From assembly GCA_022225965.2 (NCBI GenBank), contig JAKJXP020000002.1, positions 372,001 through 436,000 on the forward strand: DNA of 64,000 bases. The letters are read 5' to 3'. Shown here one piece after another: positions 1 through 14,690 of this stretch (position 1 is its first letter; the number at the start of each line of letters is the position of its first letter). Under the pieces are notes generated by a model. That model was not told where the DNA came from and made no database searches. It saw only the letters and a program-made list of their open reading frames with translations. The stretch comes from Diatrype stigma (Eukaryota; Ascomycota; Sordariomycetes; Xylariales; Diatrypaceae). A program made the translations under genes and the position numbers.

Positions 1-1739
1 TCATCAAATGCCCTTGTAAAGCCGTTTGAACGACATCCAGGGGCATATTAAATGTGCAGATGTAGGTAACTACGTAGTACATTCGTAGTTGCCAGAGGAT
101 TTCCGTATAGTCACATAGGTGTGTCAAGTCGAGAGATAACCCACGAAGCTGTGAAGAGCCAGGACCGGTTTGTAACTAGTACAAGTGTGGTAGGAAGCAA
201 CTGGTAATTACGCACGCTACAGGCTAGGTATTGGAGATCTCCAGTGGTTCTAACGACTTTATGAGGTTCGAACAGACACAATTTCGCTATTTCCTCCTTC
301 TCCTTATTTTCTTCCAAATTGACCAAGCTTCTCTAGGCTCTGAGCCTTGCCGTAGGTAACGACATGGTAGCAGCCTTCTTGTCAAATCTTGAACATATAG
401 AAATCTTCTGGGAAGATCGCACTCGGTTCAGGATCATGATTCAAACAGTCACTCTTCGTTCATTCAGTCATACGGCGGAACTTGGCGTTGAGGTTTTCAG
501 GGTGACTTTCGGCAGAGATTGCATTCATACCACCGCAGTATATTTTGATGAGGAAGGGTATGCCCGAAAGGAATCTGATACATAGCGCCTCCTTCTCTGC
601 TCCTACATTAGCCTGGTGGTCATTGAAATCAAACCAGGAGGCGGATATAACTTACGATGCGTTGGAATAAACACTCCGCCCTTGGAAGCAAATTTATGGG
701 GCAAGCGGGAAGCATAATCCTTGACCCTATAGAGTGGAAAGTGGTCAAGCTCTGAAGGTGATGGAGGGGCTTTGATGTCGTCAGGGACTCGAATGGTGCG
801 CCCAAATAAAATTTGGAGAGGGTCGCCAAATGCGTCGCCAAATGCGTTGACACCTGTGATGGTGAGCTACTTCTCGTCACTGGTATAACGATACTTGATG
901 CTATGCGTTGGTGGCATCCTGGCTGTACAAGGCGATTTTGTGACTGCCGACTAAATGATAGATGTGAGAGATTTGTGGCAAGCAGACGGAGGAATAATGG
1001 AAGGCAGTATTTGGCTTATGTACTTCGGCAACCAGGATACTGAAGGCAGCCAGTGACCGGGTGCCTAGGAAAGCTCAGAGGGGTTATAGGGTTATAGGTA
1101 GGGAGGACCCCCGTGGCTCAAGCCGTAAGGATCTATCAAGGTCTAACTCGGCTCAATAACAAGCCCATGAAATCATGTTCTAGACAGATAAACAGATATG
1201 ATAGGAACCAGGCTGCAGGGTTGTTGCTCTTTGCACTGCCGACTTCTAAGATGTAAGGTGCCGTCACCAGGCAAATCGGTTCCTGATATCTAGGTTGGTA
1301 ACAAGAATTGTTGATTTGAAATTTTGTTGGGCTTTGGACCTTTGTTAGAGACTAGGCAGGACATACTTTGCTACCTAAGTCCTTTCTCCCTTGACCCATC
1401 CAAGTATATCTGGGCTTTCTCACGATGTTTAACACAGTATTACAGCGTTGATCTTTCTAAGGACCTCTACAATTGCTGCCAGAGAATGGCGGCCTACCTT
1501 GACTTTTTCTGACCACCATTTCGACTTTCTGAAGATTTCTGATCTCTGGTGGTCTACTTACAAGGTAGAAGAAACGAAGTGTGTCGAGAGAGCAGATACT
1601 TTAGATGGTTACTACATATAGCTGTCATGTGTAAGGAATCTGTCAAGATCATGACGCAGCCCCAGAGCCATCTAAAACAGCATCCCCTTACCCGCGAGTC
1701 TCATCTTCCGAGTTATGTTTACCAGACCCATCTTGCTAG
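1..1739. other. Intergenic region, no supported gene
   Basis: Only short unrelated reading frames (60-80 codons) without recognisable motifs or splice-linked continuation were seen. Composition is mixed and AT-richer than the neighbouring coding DNA. I see no tRNA, repeat family or transposon signature. It would contain the 3' flank of the minus-strand hydrolase at 1740. Confidence 0.5.
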
Positions 1740-2591
1740 TTATTTGCCTCCTCCCGACCCCGAAATCTCTTCCACAAGCTTCACGATCTCCTGCGTCTTC
1801 GTCGCATACACCGCGTGGCTCGTCTGTAGCGACAGCTGCCGAATCTCCACCCCGCTCTTCTCGACCTCCTTGAGCATCAGCTCCTGGTATGCCGGCGGCA
1901 CGCACCTATCCTCCGTGGTCCGGACATACGTCGCCGGAACCTCCCTCCACGCCTCGAAGCCACCATCATCGCCATCGCAATCGCTCGCCTTAACCCCCAG
2001 CGCCGCAGGGGGAAACCACACCAGCAGATCCGCCTGCCTCTGCCGCTCCGCCGGATCCTCCAAGTCGTGGCACAGCGCCTCGACGGGATGCTTCAGCATG
2101 CAAGCGCCCCCATCGGCGGCGACCTCGACCTCGTCAGCCAGCAGCTGCAGCGCGCCCGCCTGGCGCACGACGTCCATCGGGCACCAGTGCCGCGGCAGCA
2201 GGTACGCGCACAGGTAGACGAGGTGCGTGACGCCGCCCGGCAGGCCGCGCGCGCGCCGCGCCGCCGCCGTCAGCGAGCGCGGCACCGCCGCCGTGCCGAT
2301 CGCGCCGCCGTACGAGTGCATCACGAGGACGACGGACTCGCCGGCGGCCTCGACGCGCTCGGCGAGCACCGCCCGCAGGTGTCGGACGTCGTCGGCGTAG
2401 GAGACCGCAACCGCCGCCGCCGTCGCGGGTCGGGCGGAGGTGCCGCCGCATGTCGGGTTCGTGGGCGCGTGCACGCGGAACCCGGCGGTGCTGAGGGCGT
2501 GGGTCAGCGCGCTGTAGTGGGCTGGGACGCACCATGCGCCCGACACCAGCACGATCGTGGGTTTCTCTTGGGGTGGCGGTGGGGTTGCCAT
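1740..2591 (-). CDS. Alpha/beta hydrolase (AB_hydrolase-1 type esterase)
   Basis: Single-exon 283-aa protein with no signal peptide, so probably cytosolic. The early strand/oxyanion segment is IVLVSGAW (residues 13-20). The nucleophile elbow is HSYGG with Ser93, and a late acid (Asp228 in TTEDRC) and His259 (QTSHAVY) complete a plausible Ser-Asp-His triad. Length and motif spacing match small fungal and bacterial esterases of the salicylate/methylesterase-like group, where substrates are usually unknown. The start ATG is the first in the frame, and a TATA-like stretch (TTTATATAC) sits directly upstream on the minus strand. Codon composition is very GC-rich and generates long antisense ORFs that are not genes. 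Family assignment is firm from motifs. The substrate is not inferable. Confidence 0.85.
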   Translation of the reverse strand: MATPPPPQEKPTIVLVSGAWCVPAHYSALTHALSTAGFRVHAPTNPTCGGTSARPATAAAVAVSYADDVRHLRAVLAERVEAAGESVVLVMHSYGGAIGTAAVPRSLTAAARRARGLPGGVTHLVYLCAYLLPRHWCPMDVVRQAGALQLLADEVEVAADGGACMLKHPVEALCHDLEDPAERQRQADLLVWFPPAALGVKASDCDGDDGGFEAWREVPATYVRTTEDRCVPPAYQELMLKEVEKSGVEIRQLSLQTSHAVYATKTQEIVKLVEEISGSGGGK

Positions 2592-4534
2592 GGTTTATAT
2601 ACAATATGTGTTAACTCTCGATTTGAGAAATGTGGGAGTGGACCAGGTTGACGACACGAATGGCGGGTGGCAGAGGCAGATGGCTGGCTTCGTAGTCGAG
2701 GAAAGACTGAGTGGAATTTCTAGGGGGCTGATCGATATAGGGCGTTGTGTGCTGATTAGTGCTGCGACGTTGCGGCGCAGACGCCGATAAGGAAGGCGGT
2801 TGCTCCGTTTGTACGCATTTTCAACTAACTGGTCCCAGCCAGTCAGGTGATAATATAGTTGATAGCTTGACTATATCCTTCCACTGATGAATCCCGAAGC
2901 GATTCAGTGTCATGAGGAGTCACTCTTCCGATGTATATACGACTCTAACATCGACTGTAGAGACCTAGTGCTTCAAACAGGGGCCATGATACCTAATACT
3001 GCTCAACTAGCGCATATCGCAACCTCTATACAAACAACATTGCGTTGGATGTCACGATGCTCTCATACTCGGGAATAGAAAGCCGCCCCTGAACAAACCC
3101 TTTGAAGCAGTCTCAATGGTTGAATAGTTCGCTCAGGGGAATCATTTGGTGTCCGACAGGCGTCGTCAAATACCATCACGAGATTATATCTAACTTGGTC
3201 AGCCACTCTTTGGTTCCATGGAAACCGCCGGATGTGGCGGCGGATACATCACCGCCATGGCGCCGCTTCATACTCACTTCATGCGTTGTCAACGAGAACA
3301 GTTCCAGCCTCCCACTTACATACTATAGAAGGCAGATGGCTACCTAGGTAACGGCGTAACGCCACTTTGGGCGGGGCCATCAGCAGAGATGGATCTCACT
3401 AGAGCCCGGGACTTCTAGCGGTGTTGTACGGAAGCCCACCGAGCCCAACGTTCGAGACCTCAATAAAGAGGAGAATGCGTTGGCACCGATTTCTTGCATA
3501 GAGCTTCGTATCACAACTATATATGTTCAAGCATAAAAAAGATCCTCCAAGCTGCTTTATGATCTGGTACTGGAAGAACGATAGCATCGAGCAATGCCGG
3601 TATGCACCGCTCGCTTCGCATTCACCGGCAAGTCTCGGTATTGTGATGTATACATCATATATCGTCGTTCGTGCAAAGTCGAGGCCTGTCACTACATATT
3701 CTACATCTCTGGTTTGAGATCGGTGATGGCTGGGCGTGTGGGACGGATGGACCACTCATACGATCGATCTGTGAACTTTCTACCCTGCAGTTAACTATGT
3801 GGGACATCAAGACGGGCACGAACGGCCGGGAATACCGGATAGCGCTGGTGTGCGATCGCACGAAGGTGATGTACTACGTACGGAAGGAAGCAATTAAGCT
3901 ATTGGTCTTACACGCTTGCAGTATGTACAACTCACCCAAAGCCAACCAACGCGTCCGCGAGAGCCGTGTTCCCGTGTGCGGCCAATGAGCATCGCATCGC
4001 AGGGGTGGTGGCTGCGGATTCATGACGTCTACCGCCTTCGGCTTCTCAGCCTCATTCGTCGGTGTCGGCCAGGATCTTGGCAGGCCAACGCCCCGCGCTG
4101 CATTAGCGTACGGCAATGTGCGGTCAACTGTCTACGGTTTGTACCGTGCCATGGGCTTTCTGGCCTGGCTGCTCTGCTCGAAATCAAGGACTCGAGCCTG
4201 CCAGGGCAATTCCAGCATGAATATACCGACGTTGATAGTTACAGGCCCGGCGCAGGTAAGCCAGGGCTGGGCTGTGAGGTGACCTGTGAGCCGGGGTGGT
4301 TGGTTGGCGCGCGGTTGGGCAGTAGTTAATTATGCGTTTGGTTTTTCATAGGGCTGGGGGCTGACGGTCTGGCCTATATAACCAGCGAGGAAGACCTGGC
4401 TACTTGCTTCTGATTGCCATCCTGAGCAGATTCGCAGTTCGCAGTTAGCACTCAGCAACATACCATACCAGCAAGAGCCGTGACAACAACTCAGTTCATC
4501 CCGCGAGATATCTGTAGCCGGAAAGTGATCAACC
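2592..4534. other. Intergenic region between divergent hydrolase and MARVEL gene
   Basis: About 1.9 kb with no ORF that looks coding. It should hold the promoters of both divergently transcribed flanking genes. A clear TATA box lies at the right end (listed separately). The short ORFs at 3.4-4.3 kb overlap each other on both strands and have no motif. Confidence 0.5.
4375..4381 (+). promoter_or_regulatory. TATA box of the MARVEL-type gene
   Basis: TATATAA lies about 155 bp upstream of the ATG at 4535. This is a spacing typical of a fungal core promoter followed by a 5' leader of roughly 100-130 nt. Confidence 0.5.
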
Positions 4535-5299
4535 ATGGCTCGGACTTCGGGTTCCTCTGCCCGCATTGGGCTCCCGCCTTTCTTCGTCATCAGCAATGCT
4601 ATCGTTTGGATCTCGGCGGTGATCAACATGGGCATCCTGTCCTATTGGATCCATCACAGCCGCCCCTACTTGAGTCGCCATGTCATTTACGAGGAAGTCA
4701 TTGTATGTCCAGGCCCCTTTGCACTCCATAGTCTGTTGTCGCAGCTTCGCTAACCGCCCTTCGCCCTGCAGTCTGTTCTCACCGTGGCGTTCTTCTTGAT
4801 ATCCTTCGTCCTCGGCGCCTACCCGGGACACGTTTTGCTCTTCAACATCATCTTCTCGTATCTGTGGCTAGTCGCAGTTGTCTTCACCGCCACGGACTGG
4901 AGCAGCCCCTACGCCGGCCCATTGTCTCATACCGTCGAAGCGTTCAGCTTCGTCGCCTTGTATGTGACCCATACCCGCCCGCTATTACTCGTTTCGTTCG
5001 TAGACTTGGCTAACTCGTTCGCAGCTTCTTCCTGGTCTTCAATATCCTCTACGACTGGCATCTCGGTTACCGAGGTGGTATCCGAACGACGTCCGCTGTA
5101 TAGATCAACAGTTCTGACAAACGAGATTATGCGACCTACCATCTATCTGCTGGCGAGATCCGGTATTGAAAGCTCAGATTGAACGCTTACAGCCGGTGGA
5201 GATTTTGGGAGACTGAAGGGGGCGCAAATCGTCGAGTTGGATGTTGATCACTTTGCTGCTTTGCAGTTGGAAGAAGATGCAGTTACGAATTATGTGTAA
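4535..5299 (+). CDS. MARVEL-like four-span membrane protein (four exons)
   Basis: Proposed exons are 4535-4702, 4772-4959, 5025-5077 and 5193-5299, giving 171 aa. Introns of 69 and 65 bp have good donors and GCTAAC branch sites. The third (115 bp, donor GTATCC) rejoins a coding-like tail (residues 138-171) rich in Asp/Glu that ends NYV. Four hydrophobic spans are visible at about residues 15-38, 57-75, 77-96 and 110-130, with short loops and both ends predicted cytosolic. This is the topology of MARVEL-domain proteins of fungal plasma membranes. If intron 3 is retained, translation stops at 5101-5103 and gives a 144-aa form lacking the acidic tail. Function of the fungal homologues is poorly known. 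The family call rests on topology and on Tyr/Asp-containing loops, not on a diagnostic motif. Confidence 0.75.
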
Positions 5300-5902
5300 T
5301 GACAAACCCTGCCGGGGAAGATGAATAATGTACTATTGTATGAGACCTTAACCTCACCATTGCTATCCAAGAGTGACACTATACACCATTGAAGTTGTTA
5401 AAGCCATGGAGTGTTGTGATATAAAAAGGGGAGGGTTTGATATACCTAGGATGCGCTGTAGGTTTAGTATGGAATGCGCTGGGGTATGGAATGGGTGATG
5501 CGCTATAATAGGTCGGGCCGGGAACCTATAGGCGGGCCGCTAACAGGTAATAGAAAAGCAATCAGTATTGTACTTATCTCCTAGGTATAGTGTCACTCTT
5601 CCAATACAAGCCATGAACTTGACATGTAGACACACTTGTCACTCGGACTACGGCGACTGTCAGGATGTCGACGCTAATGGGACTCTAATGGAATGCTTAC
5701 GGGTTGACTAACTTCGCGAATGATCCTAGTAGAAAAGTCTTTGCAGGGGGTCGAGGAAACCAAGTAAGTTATTCTTGTGGTGAGCTCTGACTAATACCCT
5801 AAATTACATACACACTTCTTGAGTACCTACACGCGACGCGACACTTCAGACTTCTTCATACTTCAGAATCCGCTGTGGGATATTTGTCTCCGCAGCTTCA
5901 AC
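5300..5902. other. Intergenic region
   Basis: About 600 bp, AT-rich. It holds the 3' flank of the MARVEL gene and the promoter of the ankyrin gene. No further gene or clear motif is seen. Confidence 0.5.
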
Positions 5903-7564
5903 ATGTCAACGCCGCATATAACGACCTTACCAACAGAGCTTTTAAGCCTGATCGTGGAAAGTGAACAATTATCGTCCAGCGACCTCAGTGCTCTCAGTAG
6001 GACCTGCACCTTATTCTACCATGTTGTAACTAATTATCTCTACCGCTTCAATGCCCAGCACGAGCACTCGTCGGCTCTCATCTGGGCTGCCATGAATGGG
6101 CAACTACGAACCATGCGGCGAGCACTAGAGCTTGGCGCTGATCCCGATGCCGTAGGACCAGGCTCGTGCCAACGGCATGTAACGTGGTCTTGGCAGAAAC
6201 TTCCTGCCGACGTTCGGGAGCTGTGGGTAGACGAGGCGTCATGGCTGCATCATCGCCGTGCAGATATTACATGGTGCGCGTCAGTATATTCAATATATAA
6301 TCATAAGAGCTGCGGAACGGCTCTACACTACGCTGCGAAAGCAGGGAACGATGATATGGTCAACCTGCTTCTCGACTATCAAGCTGATATAAACCCGCAC
6401 TCATGCTGCGTGTGCGACTGCCAGGAACATTTCAATCTGGATGATATCAGTTGGTCCGTCGATCGACCTCATTGGCTTCCACTGCATCATGCGGTATGCC
6501 AGGGGCATACCACCACTGCCAACATCCTCCTTGACCGAGGCGCTTCAATGCAGCTGTGTGCTTGTCAATATGACGAAGAGGACGGAATCTACAGTCCCAA
6601 TTTACTCCATTGTGCCTCTGCCCATGGTCTCGAAGGTCTTGTGCAACGTGCTTTGGAATCGGATCCTACATTACTCCAGAGCGGAGATGACAGTCCACTT
6701 CACTATTCTAGCGAGTCCTGGAATGCTGAGGGGGTCATCCGGCGTCTCGTTGCCGCGGGAGCAGATTTAGAGCATGGCGCTCGGATGATGGACGACATAA
6801 CACCTCTATTCCGAGCTTGCGAGATCGGTAACTTTTCAACAGCAATGCACCTACTAAGGGCAGGAGCTCAAACACGCCCGTACCCAGGCATTGAACGCGG
6901 GAGTTTTCCCCCTGGGTTACCCCTCCTGCATTTTGCTGTTTGGGGTAGGAATCGCTTCAAAGATCACACACTACCCCCGCCTCGAGAAGACAGAGATCGA
7001 GAACGAATCGCATTCGCTCGGGCTTTGATAGAGGAGTTCGGATTCGATATCAATGAGCCATTCGTACTCGACGAACCAGATGGATATCCCGAACTATTAA
7101 CACCGTTGATTGCTGCTTTGAGCGGCGATGGCGGGTTTGGCGGCCCTACCGCCCATCCCACTCTCATTGAAATGCTACTCAATGCAGGAGCAGACCCCAA
7201 TTGTCCTACTCTGCATAACTCAACACCTTCGATCTTAGCAGCGCGCGAGTTCGTGGGATCAAATGGGGGGGTGACTGAGGAAACATACCGCCAGCCTGAT
7301 GGTCACGCTTGGCAGGTCCTATCCACGTTGCTCAGATTCGGAGCTCGTCTTGACGTGGAGGACGATCTTGGAGACTCGGCGCTGAGCATCATAGCCGATA
7401 TGTCGGTAGATGATTTTCCTGACGGCAATGCCTGGAAACTATACAAACACTTGGTTAAGAACTCATCATCCAAGACTCTGTCAATTCAGCATGAGATGCT
7501 AGTTAGCAAAAGGCTTTTTGCAAGAATAAGAGCTGGATTGAGCGATCAGTTAGAAAGCCCGTAG
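5903..7564 (+). CDS. F-box and ankyrin-repeat protein
   Basis: A single exon encodes 553 aa from the ATG at 5903. The frame is open upstream to 5819, but that extension has no ATG. Residues 6-45 (LPTELLSLIVESEQLSSSDLSALS) form an F-box-like helix set, expected to contact Skp1 of an SCF ubiquitin ligase. Ankyrin repeats follow from about residue 57 to 500. They are recognisable by ALIWAAMNGQ..RALELGAD, GTALHYAAKAGN..LLLDYQAD, LPLHHAVCQGH..ILLDRGA, TPLFRACEIGN..LLRAGA and LLNAGADPN. Between two repeats lies a Cys cluster, CCVCDC at residues 168-173, with another CAC about 50 residues later. This insertion is unusual and could bind metal. In the family the ankyrins select a substrate for ubiquitination. 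The substrate here is unknown. The gene is convergent with the mannitol dehydrogenase. Confidence 0.85.
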   Translation: MSTPHITTLPTELLSLIVESEQLSSSDLSALSRTCTLFYHVVTNYLYRFNAQHEHSSALIWAAMNGQLRTMRRALELGADPDAVGPGSCQRHVTWSWQKLPADVRELWVDEASWLHHRRADITWCASVYSIYNHKSCGTALHYAAKAGNDDMVNLLLDYQADINPHSCCVCDCQEHFNLDDISWSVDRPHWLPLHHAVCQGHTTTANILLDRGASMQLCACQYDEEDGIYSPNLLHCASAHGLEGLVQRALESDPTLLQSGDDSPLHYSSESWNAEGVIRRLVAAGADLEHGARMMDDITPLFRACEIGNFSTAMHLLRAGAQTRPYPGIERGSFPPGLPLLHFAVWGRNRFKDHTLPPPREDRDRERIAFARALIEEFGFDINEPFVLDEPDGYPELLTPLIAALSGDGGFGGPTAHPTLIEMLLNAGADPNCPTLHNSTPSILAAREFVGSNGGVTEETYRQPDGHAWQVLSTLLRFGARLDVEDDLGDSALSIIADMSVDDFPDGNAWKLYKHLVKNSSSKTLSIQHEMLVSKRLFARIRAGLSDQLESP

Positions 7565-11283
<3,719 letters not shown>

Positions 11284-13552
11284 ATGATATCGAAAACCAT
11301 CACTCGGGTCGCCGGCACTGGCACCGTGGCCTACCCATCATGCCTCGGCCTGAATAGCCAGTCCTTCCGTCCAGCCCGGGGTGGGATCCGCGTCTTCGCA
11401 TCGTCCCGATGTCTACCCCTCCAGAAGGCGCTGCCCGGCATGCCAGGCGATCTAGCTGCTACGAACCATACATTTTCGAAGGGGAGGGTCGCATGGTTCG
11501 GCACCTCCACGTCCAAGAAGCCAGATTCGGGAACGCCCGCGCAGAAGAAGACGCCGGAACCTAGTAAAAACCAGAAAGATCCGCTCGCCACGGTGGACAA
11601 GTCTACGCAAGAGCAGCGGAAGGCGGATTGGGCAATAATGAAGGAGATGTCGCGGTATCTTTGGCCCAAAGACAGCCTGGATGCCAAGGTGCGCGTATCC
11701 ATCGCCGTCGTGCTTCTGGTAGGCGCGAAGGTGTTGAATGTGCAGGTGCCTTTCTACTTCAAGAGCATCGTAGATGCCATGAATATTGACGTGGGTGCCA
11801 CCGGCGGCACGGCTGCTATGGTGTGCGGGAGCATGATCCTGGCCTATGGTGCAACCAGGATAGGCGCGACTGTGTTTCAAGAACTGCGGAATGCCGTGTT
11901 CGCTTCGGTGGCCCAGAAGGCGATACGGAGAGTGGCGTGCAACGTCTTCGACCATCTCCTCCGCCTAGACTTGAACTTCCATCTGAACAAACAGACAGGT
12001 GGTCTCACGAGGGCTATGGACAGGGGTACCAAAGGCATCAGCTTCCTGCTCACCAGCATGGTCTTCCACATATTGCCAACAGCTCTGGAAATCACCATGG
12101 TGTGCGGTATCCTCACGTGGCAATACGGCGCGAAGTTCGCTGCCATCACCGCGGTCACCATGACTGCGTACACGGCGTTCACCATCTGGACCACGGCGTG
12201 GAGAACCAAGTTCCGGCGGCAAGCTAACGCGGCGGACAACAGGGCGTCGACGGTAGCAGTCGACTCTCTCATCAACTACGAGGCCGTCAAGTACTTCAAC
12301 AACGAGAAATTCGAGGTCTCGCGATACGACAAGGCACTGCACGACTACGAGAAGAGCTCCATCAAGGTAGCAACATCCCTGGCCTTGCTAAACAGCGGTC
12401 AAAACATCATCTTTTCCAGCGCACTGACGGCAATGATGTACCTAGCCGCTAACGGTGTCGCGAGTGGTTCGTTGACCGTCGGTGACCTAGTCATGGTAAA
12501 CCAGCTTGTCTTCCAGCTGTCGGTGCCCCTGAACTTCCTCGGCTCCGTCTACCGAGAGCTGAGGCAATCCCTGCTAGACATGGAAACGCTCTTCAACCTC
12601 CAGAAAGTCAACGTCTCCGTCAAGGAATCCCCCAACGCCAAACCACTGGACCTGGCACAGGGCGGCCAGATCAAGTTCGAGAACGTGTCGTTCGGCTACA
12701 ACCCCGAGCGGCCCATCCTGCGCGGCCTGAGCCTCACGATCCCGGCCGGCAAGAAGGTGGCCATCGTGGGGCCGAGCGGGTGCGGCAAGTCGACGCTGCT
12801 GCGGCTGCTGTTCCGGTACTACGACGTGGAGGCGGGGCGGATCCTGATCGACGGGCAGGACGTGCGCGACGTGACGGTGGAGTCGCTGCGGCGGTCGATC
12901 GGCGTGGTGCCGCAGGACACGCCGCTGTTCAACGACACGGTGCGGCACAACATCCGGTACGGCAACCTGGGGGCGGACGACGCGGCGCTGACGGCGGCGG
13001 CGCGGCGCGCCCGCATCCACGACATCATCGCCAGCTGGCCGGCCGGGTACGACACCAAGGTCGGCGAGCGCGGCATGATGATCAGCGGCGGCGAGAAGCA
13101 GCGGCTCGCCGTCTCGCGCCTGCTCCTCAAGGATCCGCCCCTGCTCTTCTTCGACGAGGCCACCAGCGCCCTCGACACCCACACCGAGCAGGCCCTCATG
13201 CTCAACATTAATAGCATTCTGCGCGAGAAGGCCCGCACCAGCGTCTTCATCGCCCACCGCCTCCGCACCATCTACGACTCCGACCTTATCATCGTCCTCC
13301 GCGAGGGCAGCGTCGCCGAGCAGGGCACCCACCAGGAGCTGATCGACCGGGGCGGGCTCTACTCGGAGCTCTGGAGCGGTAAGTTTCTTGTTTTCCCCCG
13401 CAGTGCCTACTTGCTTTTTGTGCTTATTTTGTATATTATCGCTTGCTAACTTCTTCCTACTATGCAATACAGCCCAAGAGACTCTGTTCCAGTCGGATGA
13501 CGAGACAGAAGAGGATGGCACCACCGGTCCGAGGGACGAAAAGAAGCCTTGA
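11284..13552 (+). CDS. ATM1: Mitochondrial ABC half-transporter Atm1 (ABCB7 type)
   Basis: Exons 11284-13378 and 13473-13552 encode 724 aa. The 94-bp intron (GTAAGT, GCTAAC, ACAG) falls just after LYSELWS. The N-terminus is Arg/Ser-rich and lacks acids, as in a mitochondrial presequence, and is followed by a KKPDSG..KKTPE linker. Six membrane spans follow between about residues 135 and 440. They include the [18 protein letters not shown] loop, near-diagnostic of the Atm1/ABCB7 group. The nucleotide-binding domain has Walker [10 protein letters not shown] (496-504), signature ISGGEKQR (600-607), Walker [13 protein letters not shown] (Asp624, catalytic Glu625) and an IAHRL switch. The protein works as a homodimer in the inner membrane, exporting a glutathione/sulfur species needed for cytosolic Fe-S assembly. 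Function follows from the family. The acidic tail (DDETEED) is visible. Confidence 0.95.
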
Positions 13553-14052
13553 ACAACATGCTCTGTCACATTCAGCGCCAAGGGCGCTTTGCCAAGAATG
13601 AGGTTGCTAAATATAAAAGGCTATATAACCTATCAAGAGTACTACCGTCGCATTCTGCATTATGGTTTAGAACACCACAAGACTCATTTAGCACCATGGT
13701 CAAACGGTGTTGCGGGGCGGAAATCAGTCATGCAATCTCGCGCGATTTTACCACTCGAGTGCATCAATAGGATCACAGCTTGAGGTATCATGTTTCTATA
13801 AAACCAAGGATAGGCAGACACACTGCTTTATACTTTTGCAGCATAACTACATAGAAGCATTGGACAGTAGCCAACGCTCAGCTGAATCAAATCAAAGCTC
13901 ATAAGAGATCCAACACACCGCCGCAGATGGACTGTCTCCATAACTAGATAGTGTCTAAGAGTGTATCCACCTTGCGAGCCAGGGGCTTCACTATACTTAT
14001 AGCCCCCGTTAAACGGCACGTGATCACGAAGTAAACAAGCGCTTCACTGATT
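13553..14052. other. Intergenic region between ATM1 and tRNA-Pro
   Basis: 500 bp, moderately AT-rich, containing the ATM1 3' end. No coding signal is seen. Confidence 0.5.
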
Positions 14053-14147
14053 GCCCGGATGGTCTAGAGGTATGATTCTCGCTTAGGGTTCCAAACTTCC
14101 TGAGTATTGATATGCGAGAGGTCCCAGGTTCGATCCCTGGTTCGGGC
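14053..14147 (+). tRNA. tRNA-Pro (anticodon AGG), intron-containing
   Basis: The 95-nt gene has acceptor arm GCCCGGA pairing with TTCGGGC (one G-U). The D-arm is GTCTAGAGGT. The anticodon stem CTCGC/GCGAG frames loop TTAGGG with AGG at 14085-14087. The T-arm is CCAGGTTCGATCCCTGG. An intron of about 24 nt (near 14089-14112) sits one base 3' of the anticodon, the canonical nuclear position. Internal A and B boxes are present within the D and T arms. The 3' CCA is not encoded, as expected for a eukaryote. T-rich DNA for Pol III termination follows within about 25 bp (CTTCTTTTTAC). Confidence 0.95.
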
Positions 14148-14690
14148 CTGTGTGCTAAGTTGCTTCTTTTTACTTCCTTGTCTCATTTTTGCCGCGCCAG
14201 ATGTCAGATGTTAAAGTTCATTATATACCTAGACAAGATGGGGGCTGATGAATCACTAATGAAGGAAAAGACGCCCATCGTGAGCAGAAACATGGGTTGG
14301 AAGATTTCATATAAACCATACAAAGCCATGTCTTCCTGCTAAGTATAGTATTTACAGAAGTCTATATATAGCAGCCCAGCGAAATGTGGGCATACTTGAT
14401 TGTTAAATGTACTTCGAGATGTTGGTTGGTGCAAAGGGACCTCGACCCTGCAGTAATCGCACGTAATTAGAACCCAATGAGTAATAGGCCATGCATACTA
14501 CTAGATGCATCAGCTGTTGTGAATCCTTCGAACAGTTCCTTGTAATCCCCTCTTTTTCATGCGAACAGGATTGCTAAGCCATGGGAAAGCTACTTAAAAC
14601 CTCGAAGGATCGCCCCCACGACGCAGAAGGCATCGATTTTCATGCGTCTGCTTTCTACTCCGGGACTTCAATACAATAAAGTTTACCAAC
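14148..14690. other. Intergenic region upstream of the four-exon SDR
   Basis: About 540 bp with the tRNA terminator at its left end and the SDR promoter at its right. No other gene is seen. Confidence 0.5.

Noticed and set aside
2067..2651. 194-codon ORF opposite the first alpha/beta hydrolase
   Set aside because: It lies entirely antisense to a complete Ser-Asp-His hydrolase, and the translation is low-complexity Arg-rich.
12574..13581. 335-codon antisense ORF across the Atm1 nucleotide-binding region
   Set aside because: It is a GC-rich shadow of a strongly conserved ABC domain. Its translation is Val/Asp/Arg-rich without motifs.
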